From Syngnathus acus (Eukaryota; Chordata; Actinopteri; Syngnathiformes; Syngnathidae), in NCBI RefSeq assembly GCF_901709675.1, contig NC_051092.1, positions 872,491 through 936,490 of the forward strand: 64,000 nt of DNA. The letters are read 5' to 3'. Under the pieces are notes generated by a model, which saw only the letters and a program-made list of their open reading frames with translations, did not search any database and was not told the origin of the DNA. The first letter of the stretch is position 1. Every line of letters starts with the position of its first letter. Both the position numbers and the translations under genes were made by a program. Shown piece by piece: positions 1 through 13,624 of this stretch.

Positions 1-3000
1 ATAATGCCATTTTACCAGGCCTCGGGCAGGCACACTGATAATGACAATGTCGCCGCTTGGCTCGCAGCCAGCCGCAGGCGGATGGATGCCACTCGTCTCA
101 AAGAAGCGTGGGCTGGAAGGGCTATCGGCCGCTGGTAATTAATAATAATTGCCTTCTAATAAGAGGAGTTCCATTAGCAAATTAGCTCTCAGTTGAGAGG
201 AACAGGCAGTGGAACAGGCAGGCAGCCAGGCAGGCAGACAGACGCTCTCTAATGGGATTCACTTGACCAAAAAAAACACACACGGTCAAGCCATTGAAAA
301 CAATCGATGACAAAGTAGCTGCGGCGTGTTTCCTCAAGTCATCGGATGAAGTCCGCAGGCGTGGAGTCCACTGACAAGTGAGGGACGTCTTTAAAGCTCA
401 CTTTGCCAAGTAAGCCAGCACGTGAGCGACCGCCTCCCGCCGTGGTTGCTTGACGAATGCTTCGAGCTAGTCTTAATCATGCATGTGACAGAGCAGGAAA
501 TGGAGGCCGGCCGGAGCAGACAGAGTAGATGAATGGTGCATTTAAGTGCAGTGGCTTCCATAAAACAGCCCCATGTGCAATAAGAGGCCGGCGACTGCTG
601 ACGCGGCGGGCGCTCCTTCCCACTTTCTGACTGTGCAGCACAAACCCACTCAGCACGCACGTCAGGAGAAACACGAGCTTCATCAATGCGGGCAACACAT
701 ACTCTGTGTGAGCATGGGTCCACTCTCAGACCGCAGGTATGTGTGTACTGCATACTCATGCGCCACAAAATTAGTTAGGTACACCGGGAAAGTGAAGTGT
801 GATTAACAGCCTCAAATTCAAGTGAAACTCACATTTTAGGAGTATCCAATTGTCACTAGGATTTGGTGGATTTTTTTTTTTTTTGTGGGGCTTGCTTGGC
901 AAAGATCTGAGTGCCATTCTATTGTTGCTACTTTTTGCTCAGGGCCTCATTTAGCCCCTTGGACCGCAGCTCTGCAAGCCGGGCCAATATTTTTAGATCC
1001 TCTGTACATTTGCTTGCCAAATCAATTAACACTGAGCTGATAGCAGCAATTAAAAGCGAGCAAAACCTTCCTTGCTTCCTTCCTTCCCAGCACTGTCATC
1101 CGCTGCTGGAAAAACGGCTTAATATAGCAGCAGCAGACTCCAAGGAGCACTTGGCAGGACCCAATCTTGTGCAATCAATAGCAGAGGGCAGGCAATATAG
1201 TTTGAAACGCTGGGAGGGGCTGAGAGAGCAAGGTGGGGAGATGGCTCAGCTCAAGAGGAGTGTTTGGCTTGAAGAGCAAAGCCTCAAGTGGCGCACTTCC
1301 TGGGCCGAGGGTCGACCATGTTGCAAGGAGAGGAGGCGGGCGGCCTATCGGCGGGCTTCTTCAAAACCATGAGAAAAGCCACGCCATTTAACCTCCAGAT
1401 TCCAAAGACAACAGCTAAAGGGCGAGAGGCCGCGTGGGGGGAGATGCCGTCCGTTCGGGCCAGCGCCAGCGGCTGTTATCAGCCGCCCCGTGGGACACCG
1501 GCGGCCGGCTCTGGCATTTGAGGTCAGCCAGGATTCCATTCTCTTGATGATAACTGCGGGCGCTGTCTGTCAAACTTGATGAAAATTCAAATAGCGCTGT
1601 GGCAGGCATGAATAGGGAGGGAGCCACTTGCCACCCATCCGACCGACGCAAATGTCACAAGCCTGGCTAGCATAACAATGACAAGCGGCAGAGGCTAATG
1701 GAGAGCATTTTTCCAGTAAGTGAAGCTGTCGCCTGTGCAGGGCCTGCCTGTCAATGTTACAGCGCGGCCGACACGGCGCTATTGATCCATCCGCCTGTAA
1801 TCACAAAAACAGTTTGGGCTGGAGAAAAACCCTCGTGTTCAAGTGCTCAGCTGGGAAGACAAGATTTCTTTTCTTTGCACAGCGCTGGAAGCCATGTCAG
1901 CGATCTTTACAGCGGGCCTCCGAGTGAAGAGCTCGCCGATAGCGACACATGGTCGCACTTGGACCCCCACCTTGGCCTCTTATGACCCTGCGGAAACACT
2001 TAGCACCTCCCGGTCGTTGAGCGCAGGCTGCGGACTAGCTCGAAAGATTTCGGAGAGAATCGCAAAAGGCTTCGGGAAAACCCCACACAGTGGCTACAGA
2101 TGCTATTTCACTCCCAATTCTTTCATGCAACTGTTTTCTGAATACCAAGTCGATTTTTCTTTTATTATTGTAATACCTCAACATGTCACAAGATGGCATT
2201 CACGAGTAGAAAAGTAGAAATCGGTGTCAAGGAAGTCTCGTTACGACGATACAACTCCACTGAGAGACGAATATATATACACATGTATGAATGTTCAGGG
2301 GTTGCGTTTAGCCTGGGTGGTTAGCATCTTTGGTTCATGTGTATGTTTGCGTGGCTACTACAAAGTTCAAACAGTTCGTTATGGCTAGTGATTCATTTTT
2401 AACGAGGTTGCAAGATAAGCTTGAAATGATATGGCAGTGTTTTTGAATCATAATATGCGATATAGTTTGGGTTCATTTATTTACAAACAAATGAAAATAC
2501 CACTCACCGTTACGCTGAAGGTGGTTTTTGTAATGAGTGAGGAGCCTTGTGCGTTTTTTTCCTTCTCAAGGAGTTGACCGCTTTCATCTTGTGTTTCACA
2601 CTCCATGGCAAAGTGGGCTGGAAGACAAGACAGTATAGTCGGCTTACCAAAACTGAAGCATTTCTCTCTTTTGTTGTTTCTGTCTTATTATTATTTATAA
2701 TAACAATAAAAATAATAATAAAATGTATTATTATTATTTATTAAAGCTAGACTTGTGGCCTCATTTTTGGTCAAATATTTCCGTCCACACATTTGTATGT
2801 CAACTAATATTACTACAACTCATATCAAGGCGCATAAGCACAAGGGAACAGAGTTGGTATTCACGGGGTTGCTCAAGCGTAGCAGCGTCGAAGCAGATGT
2901 GTGCAAGTCTTCAATCAAACGGCGCACCATGACGTCCACCACCTGCATATGCCCCCACCCGAGTTGCCATGGTGATGGAGAAGGGCGTAAGCAGCAGCAG

Positions 3001-6000
3001 ACATGACATTTATACGCAATGTCCAAGATTCATTTGAACCACAAGTGGTTGGGGAATTCCACAAAAAGACCACACATTCGTGTTACCTTCCACCATGAAG
3101 AAAAAAAAAAGTCAAATTTAATATTTTTGGCATCACCAAAAAACCTTTCTGCATTTAAGTTTGACTGAATGTAACTTTTTTGGTACTCTGAATTTATTAG
3201 ATTTTTATTTGTACCTATAAAATGTAAGCATTTGGCTTCACTATTTGGTCAACTGTTGGGGAAAATTGAGGAATTATTAAACACTCTTTAGATGGCTAAG
3301 GTAAAAAAAGAAATCTTAGTGAATGTTCTGAACTCCTGGTTTTAGAGCCATTTTTTTTCTTGAGCTGATGCTTCTTCTTCACTAGCGCCTCTTCTGGCTG
3401 AACCAAAAGGGCAAAACAAAGAAGAATCTAAAATGGTGAAAGTTCTACTTTGTTCTTTCACGGAACAGTCACTTGCCAGCATTTCTTTTGACGCTAATGA
3501 CTTTACTATAACCTTTAAACCGCATTGCATAATTTCAGCATTATTTCAATATCAATAGATGAGTCGAGCCAGGCAATTATCGTTTATCGTACGCTGCGCT
3601 GTCAGCTGAAAGAAGAATAAAGGTTTCCCCAACAAAGAGGTGGAGACCAAAAAAAAAGGTGCTAAAGATGCTATCTAAAGACATTCATGCAGAGATGAAT
3701 TATTCAATAATGACTACAAGATGTGTCATCACCCCAAAAAAAAAAGCTCTGCTAGCATCTGCACTGTAAGGGGAGGGCCCGGCCCGGCCCGGTGTGCCTC
3801 TGAAGATAAACAAGACAAATTGGCGGATCATCTGTTCAATTAGGACAGTGGAGGGAGCAGGTGTGCCTGCGAGGGAGGCCGTTGTTGGGCAGCCAAAACA
3901 GAGGCATGATGGGAAATACCTTGTTTGTGTGACAGTCATTCACAGCCAGGCACCAGAAGGACACCCCGGGATAAAAAAAAAAAAAAAAAGAAGAAATAAA
4001 AAAAGACAGGATATTCCCCTTGGTACTCATTAAAATTCAACTGCAGACGCCTCCCGGCCCCAAACGCACCTCTCTCTCCCAACTGCTTTGGTAGTGGACC
4101 TAGCAGGATCATCTCTTATTAATCCGTAAAACATAGCGCACTAGCCATTGGATGGAGGGGAGCAGTGGAGCAGCAAAACACGAGACGTGCAAAAGAAAAT
4201 CTCACATTTGGCTGAGCGACAGAGCGGCCAGGTGGGGAGGGAGGGCTGAGGAGAAGGACTGTGGGAGACATGCTATTGGCTAGCGCCAGCAAAGAAACAG
4301 CTTTTGAAATATTCATCTGTGTGCTTGTGGCCGTGGGCTGGTGCGCATAACAGAAGGAAGGAAAAAAAAAAAAAAGCAAGGGAACCTTTGAAGCGCCGGA
4401 ACATTCCCCGCATCCGAGAAGCGGGCGGCCATGTTGATGGAGAACAATGGGGGGGGGCTTGCACTTCCCTCACATCAGAGAGCCCACGTCTCAATTGGAG
4501 CTCGTATTGGTGCAGAACGTATTTAAGCGCTCTGACGCAAATGAGACGAGTGTGCTACTGTGGCCTAATCCCTGGTGCCTTGTAAAGACGGAGATAGAAA
4601 CACTTACGGCATGCAGTGTAAACTATCGTTAAGTCTTAATGCAGGCAAAGGCTACTTTCAAGGTTTGGAGGAAGTGAAGTGAACTGATGTGACGAGAGAA
4701 TATGGCTCTCATGGGACAGTTTGGTTTGGAAGGAAAAACCCTGACCTACCTTTAGATGTTTCGTGGACAGAGACCAGACCTGGGTGAGGAAAAGAAGTCC
4801 ATTAGCTGTTGTGTGCTAGCGGCTAGCGAGCCACTAGCATAATCAAGTGACATTTTTCTTAGCAAATAAACTAGCAAACGACAAGGCTATTAGAGTTAAT
4901 GAAAGCGAACGACAAAAGTCTTTTTTTGTTAAAGAATTAAAATATAAACTATAGTGTTTTAAAAATGACAATTACCCAAAATGACACTAATTAATGTAGA
5001 GAAGAAGGAAGGTCAAATACACAACGTGGCCTAGCTAACTAGCTAATTGTGGTCGAAATATACTTTGTTAGAGGTGTGACAAAAATCATTTCAAGAGCAG
5101 GTATAGCAAAGTCATGTTGAAACAATGCTCCTTTAAATCAATAGCAGGAAGAGTCAGGGCAGGTCAATGCTTGTGGACTTAAGTGCAATTTAAGCATCCG
5201 TGGCTTGCTGCATGTGTTCAGGAAATGTAAGTACAGTCATATGGGATGTGTCACGTGAAATTCACACGTAAATGCTTTGGGATATGGGCATTAAATCATA
5301 ATTGGACACTTGGACCTGCAGTGTAAAACCAGCCTTGGGCAAAGGTCCCATCGGACTCCGGTTTTAGCCTTCTATTTTGGCCTGTCTGCGTGACGTTAGC
5401 AGCTCGCAGCCCCTTGGCAGTATCACTCATGTTGTGACTTTACACGCACGAGAAGGCCACAAGCACAGCGCCGCCGCCGCCGCATACCACCCAGCATGAG
5501 GTCAAAAAAAGGGAAGGCTCATTAAATAGAAATGAAAGCTGGCTGGAGTTGACGAGCTTGATTTGCCCGTCCTCACGTTTCCCCACGGCAAACACATCTG
5601 CTATGAAGACAGTACATTAAAACACTTGGAAAAAATCACATTGGGAAAAGTCATCATCATTAAAGTGTATTCAGGCTAAGTATCTTAGATGAATTATGCA
5701 GCCCGCATCAAAAGAAGGCAGGAATAACATTGAGAGAGTCTCCTTTTTTTTTAATTCAGCACCCTGCTGGGGAAACTTAAAATTACCCTCAATCTGGCGA
5801 TCTTCCACTAATAATAATGCTAAACATTTTTTTTCCTCCCTAATTATGCAAAGAACGCTCAATTAGCATAACTCGTCCTCTGTCAGTACAAACAGAAGAA
5901 CACCCCGAGGGTCCGGGGGTGGTTTCCTCATCACACGCTTTTTTTCTTTTCCTAATTATTTCTTTTTCCTCGTGTGACTCAACGAAGAAGGAAGTGTGTT

Positions 6001-7850
6001 AATGAAGACGCAGTAGGCGTGGCAGGCGGTCGCAGGTGGGTGGAATGGGCCACAGACTTCTAGAAGCCAGGCCGCATTTGTTATGCTGCCCTCTGTAGGT
6101 CTCCCGGTAGAGCTGCAACGACACGCTGCCCCGCACGCAGCCTGCAGCGCGGATTAAAGATGTATGTTCAAGCGAGATCAAATAGAATAGAGAATCGACT
6201 TGGATACACAGAGAAAAGCACACACAATATTTTTGAAATCATTCTGTATGCTCGGGGCCTGGCGTCGTGCGAGCAGATAACGTCCATCAAAAGAAAGAAA
6301 TGCACAGCTCGTGCTTACGATTTGTGCATTTTAAGGACAATGGCCCCCTTAGGGATTGCCGTGAAAGAAGCGGCGAACAAATGATGCCTGTCGAAGGATT
6401 CTCTTCATGTAAATGAGTGTATAAGAGGAGTGCGGTCCCTTAAGAGATGTCAAAGTGCTTTTGCAAATGTGGAAAAGTGATGCCTGCCACCCTCACTCGT
6501 CATCTAGTTCACAGGAAGGAAATGAGATGACACCAAAAAAAAAAAGGAAAAACTCAAGGAGGAGAGAGTGTATTATATGCGCCACTGGTGATGACAACGT
6601 CTGCATGTCCTTCAGGGTTTTATGGTAAACACAATAAACAGACGATCCTCCCGAGAGCCGCCAACGCTCGCTTCTCTCTTCTTCGTCGTCCCACCGGGAA
6701 ATTACTCATCCAGCACCGCTAGGAATACAGAAGGCGCCTATTTTTGTCCTTCAAGGTACAAGCTAGACTAAGGTACTTCGATGAATAGACTTCGAGGTAT
6801 CTGGTTGTTTCAACTTTGAACAAGTACAGGTATCGCCCTGAATTTCTCAGGTATAAAGTGGAGTAGAACAAAAGTACAACTCCAATGATTGATTTGTACA
6901 CAGCGTGGTTCAAAGTGAGCCAACTTCCAGATCATATATGGATGGAAACAAATCAGACACGAATGACCCATCTGTACCATAGAGTGTTTGGGGTCGTGAG
7001 TGACTTTGGGCAAGAGGGTGGCTGAGTACACCCCCGATTGGTTACCCGATTATTGGCACGGTGAGGTCCAATCCAAAAGACGCATATGGAACAAGAGATC
7101 AATATTAACAACGTTCAATGTTAATATATAACGCTGTCTTGAAACAAACCATTACAACCACCAAGAAGCGTTAGCACACTTGCTACCAAAGCTGATAGCA
7201 CGGCTAACGCGCATGGTTAACAGCTCGTTTCCACTTTAGCAAAAAGGCAAAGAACAAAAAAGGGGCTTGCATAAATTCCAATTTTTTTTTTTACATTCAC
7301 TTTCTCAGCGACTAAATATTCTTTATGTTTAAAAATAAAAGAGGGGAGTTTAATAGAAAAAAAGTTATATCCCTAAACCACGTTTGCTAACATGATTTCA
7401 TACCATCCGAGTCTGATCGTAGCCCGCGCATAGTACAAACATCCGACACTTTGACGTTATGAATGTCACGTTTTTCATTTGACTAGATATAGCCTAGAGG
7501 GGTATTTTCAAATCAAAATATTGACATTAATTATATCAATCAGTTGGCCTACTGTTTATGATATAACTATTCCGTATCAGACTCCGGCGCCTTCCAGCTG
7601 TCATAAAGCCAGTGAAGACGGGCTGAACACACCCAAAATGCTGGCGCTGCTTTTTAGAGGGTGTCAAGTGTCGCCACAACACGCCAAAAGGCGAGCAGCA
7701 TTTGACACACTCCGGCGGGATTACGGCTCCGCTCAAGTCTCCATGTTCCTTTTGCAACTCACGCACACAAACACACAGGCTGTGTACAGCGCAGGGGTGA
7801 AAGGTCACAAGATGGTGTCCGATTTGCTCACACCGCCTCGGGGCACTTAG
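1..7850. other. Gene-free region, left part
   Basis: I see no exon with flanking splice sites that matches a protein I know on either strand. The open frames present are short, overlap in several frames and often lack an ATG. The stretch alternates ordinary intergenic DNA (A or T homopolymers near 870, 3100, 3970, 4360 and 7280) with repeat-poor blocks rich in TAAT/ATTA cores, for example about 137-200, 1000-1210, 5500-5880 and 6000-6400. Such blocks look like vertebrate conserved non-coding elements near developmental genes. That is a judgement from composition only. Confidence 0.5.
137..200. promoter_or_regulatory. Candidate conserved non-coding element
   Basis: A short repeat-free block with dense homeodomain cores (TAATTAATAATAATT, CTAATAAG, CATTAGCAAATTAG). 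The composition resembles teleost developmental enhancers. No target gene is visible on this side of the window, and no alignment was available. Confidence 0.22.
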
Positions 7851-7854
7851 TGCA

Positions 7855-7874
7855 TGTGTGTGTGTGTGTGTGTG
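7855..7874. repeat. (TG)n microsatellite
   Basis: An uninterrupted run of about ten TG units. It is a simple sequence repeat with no coding context. Confidence 0.9.
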
Positions 7875-7894
7875 GGAGGGCTGATTTCACGAAC

Positions 7895-8160
7895 GCCTTC
7901 ATCATTTAAACGGCGGCGCTGTCGCTGAAGCGGAGCATGAATAATTCAGCGCGGGCGCTTCTTCTTCAAACAGACAAATACAAGCGGATTACACTTCCAG
8001 CGAGCACCCGGTAAACACCACAATCAAAACAACGGAATTAATTAGGTAATTAGGCAGACAAAATAAAAGTGAAATAATGATAAACTCTTGGAAGAGCACA
8101 GCTGTGACACTGTTACAGCATGCAGATTGAAGCGTTGAGAATATATTAGCAGGTCACGGC
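7895..8160. promoter_or_regulatory. Candidate conserved non-coding element
   Basis: Repeat-free block containing AATTAATTAGGTAATTAGG (around 8035-8056), ATGAATAATTCA and AATAATGATAAA. The TAATTA-rich composition with little simple sequence fits a developmental enhancer. There is no direct proof, and an alignment against other teleosts would decide it. Confidence 0.28.
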
Positions 8161-8314
8161 CTTGTTCTTTGTTTGACTATGATGAGAGGCGACATTGTCG
8201 TCAACACGCCACGCGGCTGCGGAGGAATTTCAAAGGGTATTTGCAAGATAAATCTACATGAAGCCAATCAATCACCACGGATGAATATTCAAGCCGGCAG
8301 AAAACAAAGCATGT

Positions 8315-8343
8315 GCGGCGGCGGCGGCGGCGGCGGCGGCGGG
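8315..8343. repeat. (CGG)n trinucleotide repeat
   Basis: About nine CGG units in a row. It lies outside any recognised exon. Confidence 0.9.
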
Positions 8344-9789
8344 CGCATGGCTCAAATGGCAGCGTGAACACGACTCCTGTTCTTATCCTTTCTTGGATTT
8401 GACTGCTGACAGTATCATAATCTATCGTGGCGCCAATGTTTGCATATACTGCGTTTTGGGCTTTTTTTTTTTGACACGGTTAAGTATGGGGGGGAAAAAA
8501 AACAGATGGAAGCTTGCATAATTGAAGAATGAGCAATCCAGCTCAAGGATTTGTAGTTCATTTGCAGTCTAGAGTTAAGAAGGCATTTATCTCCTTCTCA
8601 TTCCAGCTGGAGTATTGCGCCGCCCGCCGCTCCGTAGCCGATTAAAAGCGTAAGCAAAGAGAATCCGTCTCGTCTGGGAGAAATGCGGCCGTGACGAGAG
8701 AGTGACAAAAGGCGTGTGAGGCTACGGAGAATTTGCTTTGCCTGTTGATGTGGAAAGGTCAGGGCTAAAGCTTCTGCTAGCGCCAATTAACATCTCGCAA
8801 TCAGTCCCAGCGCAGCGACTACAGCAAATGGTTGCGGCCCCGGGCTTAGGTGAACACCAGCTCCCCGTTTCAAGCGATATTCAAATCTCATTTCCAATTT
8901 GCGGCACTCGAACGGCAGTTGAGAAGCAGATGAGGAGGCGGCGGCATAATGGCAGCTTTTATTGAAAGCCACAAATTCTCGGAAAGAGGAGAAATTCATG
9001 AATGCCGAAGAAGATCCATTTAATAAGTCCTACGGTTCGACACGAATGCAAACGTTCCGAGGATGCCGAGAAAAGAAAAGAAAAAAATTGCAGAAGCACA
9101 AGACTTCTTTTCAAGCGCTCGAGAAGCTCTTTTGCCTACCGGAACAAATGAGCTCTCCAAAATCTGATTTTCATCAGGAGCCAGAGCGGGCCCACCGTGT
9201 GCCTGGTGCACTTTAGCACAGCCTCATCTCGCACCAAAAACAAGCTTTGATGCGCGCTAAAGCAGTAAGGGGCCAGAAAAATGAGGATCCCCGGCCGGCC
9301 TTTGAGAGTGCTCACATTTATAGGGCAGCAGCCTCATCTCAACTGCTGGGACTAACTACGTCTGTTGGCCATCAGCGCAGAAGAAAGCTCGGCAGACGGC
9401 ATTAAAGGCTTGACAAAACAGGCTGCAATACAGCGAGCCAGCCAGCGGCGCTATCAAAGGACCGCAGGGACGCCCCCGCCCCGCTCCGCTCCGCTCGCTC
9501 CCCGTGTTAGCGCAACGCAAAACATATCACTAATAAATGAACAGAAGATACAAAGAGAAAGGAAAATGTGGGACAAAAAGAGTGAGGCGTTTGGTGGCAA
9601 AGTCAAATGGAATAGCCAATGAGGAGGAGCCGCCGCCGCCGCCTTGCTAGCTCTTTCTTCTCCAACACATCCCCCGTCCGCGGCGGCACTCATTTACTGA
9701 TCTCATTAATATCCCAACTGCGAGGAGGAGAGAGACAGCGGCGGCCGCTCCTCCACCCGCCATCCTCGCTGGGCCTCCTCCTCCGCCTC

Positions 9790-10050
9790 TCTGTAGAGCA
9801 GTAATTGGGCTCAGCTCATTGTTATTCAAAACCCTGTAGAACCAATTAGCTGCGGCCCTCCTGACCCCGGCTTGCTATGTAATGGCGCAAGCTAAAGACT
9901 CTAAGTGAGGGAGCCAAGAGCAAAGGTTTTAAATTCCTTTAGTTCCTGATTAATAATCCTGTCAGGGCGATCAGAGACATTAAAGGCAGACTCTGCTTCG
10001 GCTCCCGCTTTTATGGCTTCCCTCTCATTTCGAGGCTGTCCATTAAAGCT
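9790..10050. promoter_or_regulatory. Candidate conserved non-coding element
   Basis: A 260-bp repeat-free block with GTAATTGGG, CATTGTTATTCA (SOX-like), CCAATTAGC and GATTAATAATCC (paired TAATCC-type cores). It is among the most enhancer-like stretches of the left gene desert. The call rests on composition and motif reading only. Confidence 0.3.
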
Positions 10051-10279
10051 TAATGATGCCGGGAGTCGCTCTCTCTCGCTCTCTCGCTCTCTCGCTCTCT
10101 CTCCACTGTCTTGTCAGATGAATGTACAGTTAACAGGATAATGAGGACTCTCGATCCTCTGGCAATCTGGGACGAGGCGGCCGCGTGACCTTTTTGGGAA
10201 GCGAGCACATTGGACGAGATGTCCGGCCGCCCGGCGGTGGGGAGATGAAAGAGACGGGCGGATAAGACCGGAGGCGGCC

Positions 10280-10393
10280 ATGGACGAGAGGGATACAGAT
10301 AAGGCCTCATGCAACATGGATGAGGAGGCAGAAGCTAAAGAGGTGGATGACGTTGAGGAGGAAAAAAATGTGTCCTCCAAAAATCATGACTAG
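10280..10393 (+). other. Short acidic open frame with a strong start context
   Basis: A 37-codon frame opens at an ATG in a good vertebrate initiation context (GCCATGG) and reads as a very acidic peptide beginning MDERDTDKAS, then rich in Glu and Asp, and ends at TAG. Several GAGGTGGAT or GAGGAG strings could act as splice donors, so it might be the first coding exon of a nuclear protein. I recognise no family, and an upstream promoter is not evident. It is listed as a candidate only and may be chance. Confidence 0.12.
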
Positions 10394-12270
10394 ATCACTA
10401 CAGGGCAGTTGGCTACTGGTTAGCGAGTCTGTCTCGCAGTTCTCAGGTTTGGCATTCTCGTCAATCCTGTGTGGATTTACTCCAGCGACTCTGGCTTCTT
10501 GTCACATTCACGTTGATTTGAAGAATTGCCTATTTGATCTTTTCTTACACCTAGCCAAGCAGTATTAGCATGATTAGCATGCAAGAAGTCTGAGGTGAAA
10601 TATTGCAACTGTTGCTTAAAACCAATGAAACAACAAACGAATGATAATATTTCAGAAAGGTCTAAAATATCCATTCACTTTGTTCAAATGTTGTTCACCC
10701 ACCACTAAAATAAGCAGGCTAACTATTCCTTCGTTTGCGGTAGCCGCACTATGCTAGGCTATTAGCCGTGTTTTGTGCTCAGAATGTCTTATTACAGTCT
10801 TCTCCCATAGCCTGCGGGTTTAGCGAGCAAATGACAGTATTTGATCCAGTCGACGGCTTTAAAGATCCCTTTCCGTATCAGCGGGAGCGAGGACACGGCC
10901 CCGTCTTGCCCGTGAGTCACCTCCGGTGGCAATTGGCCTGCAGGGCAGCACGCTCGCCCGCCCGCCCGCTCACACCTGTTTGGCTCAAGCCGCTGCTGTT
11001 TGCATTCCGCGCACCCAACTGCTTATTTGGTTGACTTCTCCGGGCTTGGCCGAGAGTCGTGGGAGGATTCGCAGGCGATGTTGTAAACACGGGCTGCTTG
11101 GAGGCCTCTGCTACGCAAGCATGGCCGGCCGGCCTCCTTCCCTTCCCCGCCCGCTGCTATAATTCCTTTTACAACAAACGCCATAAAGCGCACCGGTGCC
11201 CAAATATTTACAGTTGCCGGAGTTTCCTTCCTTTGAGGGTTGTTTTCTGTTCGAGTAGCGACAGCCGTCTGGAGCGACTCCACATTTCTTATCTGGGAGT
11301 TGAAGGGGTCCAGTGCTCTGGACAGGGAGGAGGCCCTGATGAGTGCTTATCCCTTTTTTACATCTCCTGGCTAGCGTCCTCTGTTAGCCGACTCAATTGA
11401 GCGGGCAAACAAACAAACAAAGCGCCGCATGACCTCTGTTGATCGGACAGACAAATAAACGTCTGCGTGTCAATACTACCGACTACTCAGGTCAATGGAA
11501 GACAAATATACAGAGCACCAAAAGGGACAAGACTCGGAGGTCATTATCACGGTGGGATGAAGGGGAAAAACACATTGGGCACATTTGGCTTTCTGTGTAC
11601 GAAAATTGCATTTCAGATAGAAAGTAGACATTGCTTATTTCCATCATAAACAGTCATCTGTCCAAAAGGAGGACAACATTTTCTCTGGCGCCATTATTTG
11701 GTCGTAATTTAAAACCACCTCCGCAACAACATGGCCAAAATAAAATGAGCCACTGATGCCTTTGAGCATGTGCCATTCATTTGCAGTTTAGCCTGCAGGG
11801 CTGAACATGACGAGAATCTCAAACACACCAAATTTGTCTCCCTCACTATTTCTTTTTTGAATTGTTGGGAGAGGGGTCAGTAAAGTCGTAAAGTTGGCAC
11901 CACCGTGTAGGCTTTGCTGAAATAAGTCACCCGTCACTATGGTGACCGAAACTGTGCTTGGCATTTACAGGAAACAGAACCACTCCCCCAAACCAGAATG
12001 GAGCAAATGAATATGAAGTTTACAATAATTTGTGTCCACAAAAAAAAGCATTTTAAAACATGACAACACCCCCTACAGGCTCGGCATACACATTGCAGTG
12101 AATTTCACAATTTGCTGCCGATTCTACGTGAAACGATGTCAACCCGATGGTAAGAAAATTTGGTGAGCAATTGGTGAATTTTGTTTCCTTGTAACAGATT
12201 GCTCCTTGAATTAATTGTCTTTAAAACAGCAGCAGAGCGCCTGATGAATACTCAAGCAGCCGCCCCCACC

Positions 12271-12298
12271 TTCCTTCCTTCCTTCCTTCCTTCCTTCC
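12271..12298. repeat. (TTCC)n microsatellite
   Basis: Seven tandem TTCC units in intergenic DNA. Confidence 0.9.
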
Positions 12299-12763
12299 AC
12301 ACCCCCTGCTGTGATTAGACACATTGACCCTCTTTTAATATGTGAAATTCCCATTTTCTCTGATTCGTGAGTAAGAGCCCTCAGGGAGAGCGTGGCAAGT
12401 GGCAGCCTGCCAAAAAAGGACCTTCCTTGTAGCAAAGCTCCATAAGTCTTGGTTGCACACCGTTAAGTCACCACTTGTCTCACGCTAACTTTATTATTGT
12501 TATTGGCAGCTCACAAGGACGAGAGCGGCTTACACAATTGCAGCTTGTCTGGGCTTCGAATGCCTATTTTCAACATGAGCAGATGAGAAATGTCCGAAAT
12601 GACAATAAATGTGCACCCAAAAAGATAACGTTGGATTACATTTGACATAATTGTCACTTAGTTATTCACGGGAGAGATATGGCCCCGCCCCTTGTCGTTC
12701 TAGTTTCCCTCATGAGTTCAAATGCTGTCTATGAAGGGAAACGCAGCGCTGTAACGTGCCAAT

Positions 12764-13603
12764 TCAAAAACGATGCGATCTTGAAGGGACGAGCTCGAAC
12801 CAGATCTTTGACTCTCCGTATAGAAATCCTCCACACATATCAGCACATCCTCCGAATAAGAGTCCATCATCAATGTGATATTCGACGCAAATACGTTGAG
12901 AGTATTCTTTTCGACGGTGGCGAGCAGACGGCCGGCCGAGCACACAAGGCCCAGTGTTGGATCGCGGCCACGTGATGACAGACCCGGCAAGAATGTTGCC
13001 TTGACTGCCAAATGTAATAGAGCACCACGGTTCTCTTATTAAGGGGTGAAATAATTTCCAGCAAAGTGGTTGGCGGCGCTGACAGCTCAGACGAATGCTG
13101 TCTGAACACGAGCCAGCATAACAACTGCTCCTGCCTGCATGCATGGTGAAGGCTGAGGGAGGCCTGCCAGCTTGGCATTCATGCATATTTGCCTCTATGA
13201 ACATCTGCCAGCGCAAATAATTGATGCTGTTCTCTCCGCTAAGGGCCACTAGATCCCCTCTGATAAGTTTTGGACAACTTCTACACGCGCAGTAAGCCTC
13301 GGTCCGCTCTGATCGTGACCGCGGGCCCAAAGGAGGAGGAGGAGGAAAGAAAAAAAAAGTCAACTGCTTCCTGTCTCTGCTGGGCCTCCGGGTTGAGCGT
13401 GTTGTCAAGGCCGTGTTTCCATAACATAACATCCTGCTCAGCCGCGGGTCGTGATGGCGCGTTGCCGTGGGTGGGATCCGCACGGCAACCCTCGGCAGCG
13501 CACGCCGGTGAATATCCGACAAGCGCCCTTGGAGGAGGATCAAAACATTTGAGCGCGCTGATGCTACAGTGATTCCAACAGCGCCGTTGTTGTGTTCCAA
13601 CAC
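12764..13603 (-). other. Unexplained 840-bp open frame
   Basis: This is the longest stop-free frame in the window outside the known genes (279 codons). The first in-frame ATG is at 13430-13432, which would give about 222 residues; upstream of it the frame opens only with GTG. The translation matches no family I know. It contains a low-complexity Phe/Pro stretch produced by a GGA/A-rich segment (13330-13360), and I see no clear transmembrane or zinc-binding pattern. A minus-strand exon, a processed gene fragment or plain chance in balanced-GC DNA are all possible. No convincing acceptor, donor or polyadenylation context was found. Confidence 0.12.
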
Positions 13604-13624
13604 AACGCTATCAGGTGATTAAAC

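Larger units (their letters stand above)
8345..12270. other. Gene-free region with enhancer-like blocks
   Basis: No recognisable gene. Most of 8580-8960 and 9790-10050 is repeat-poor, with TAAT cores, and resembles conserved non-coding DNA. About 9650-9790 and 10700-11150 are more GC-rich. About 10066-10102 is a CT/CTCG simple repeat. A short acidic open frame at 10280-10393 is listed separately. Confidence 0.45.
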
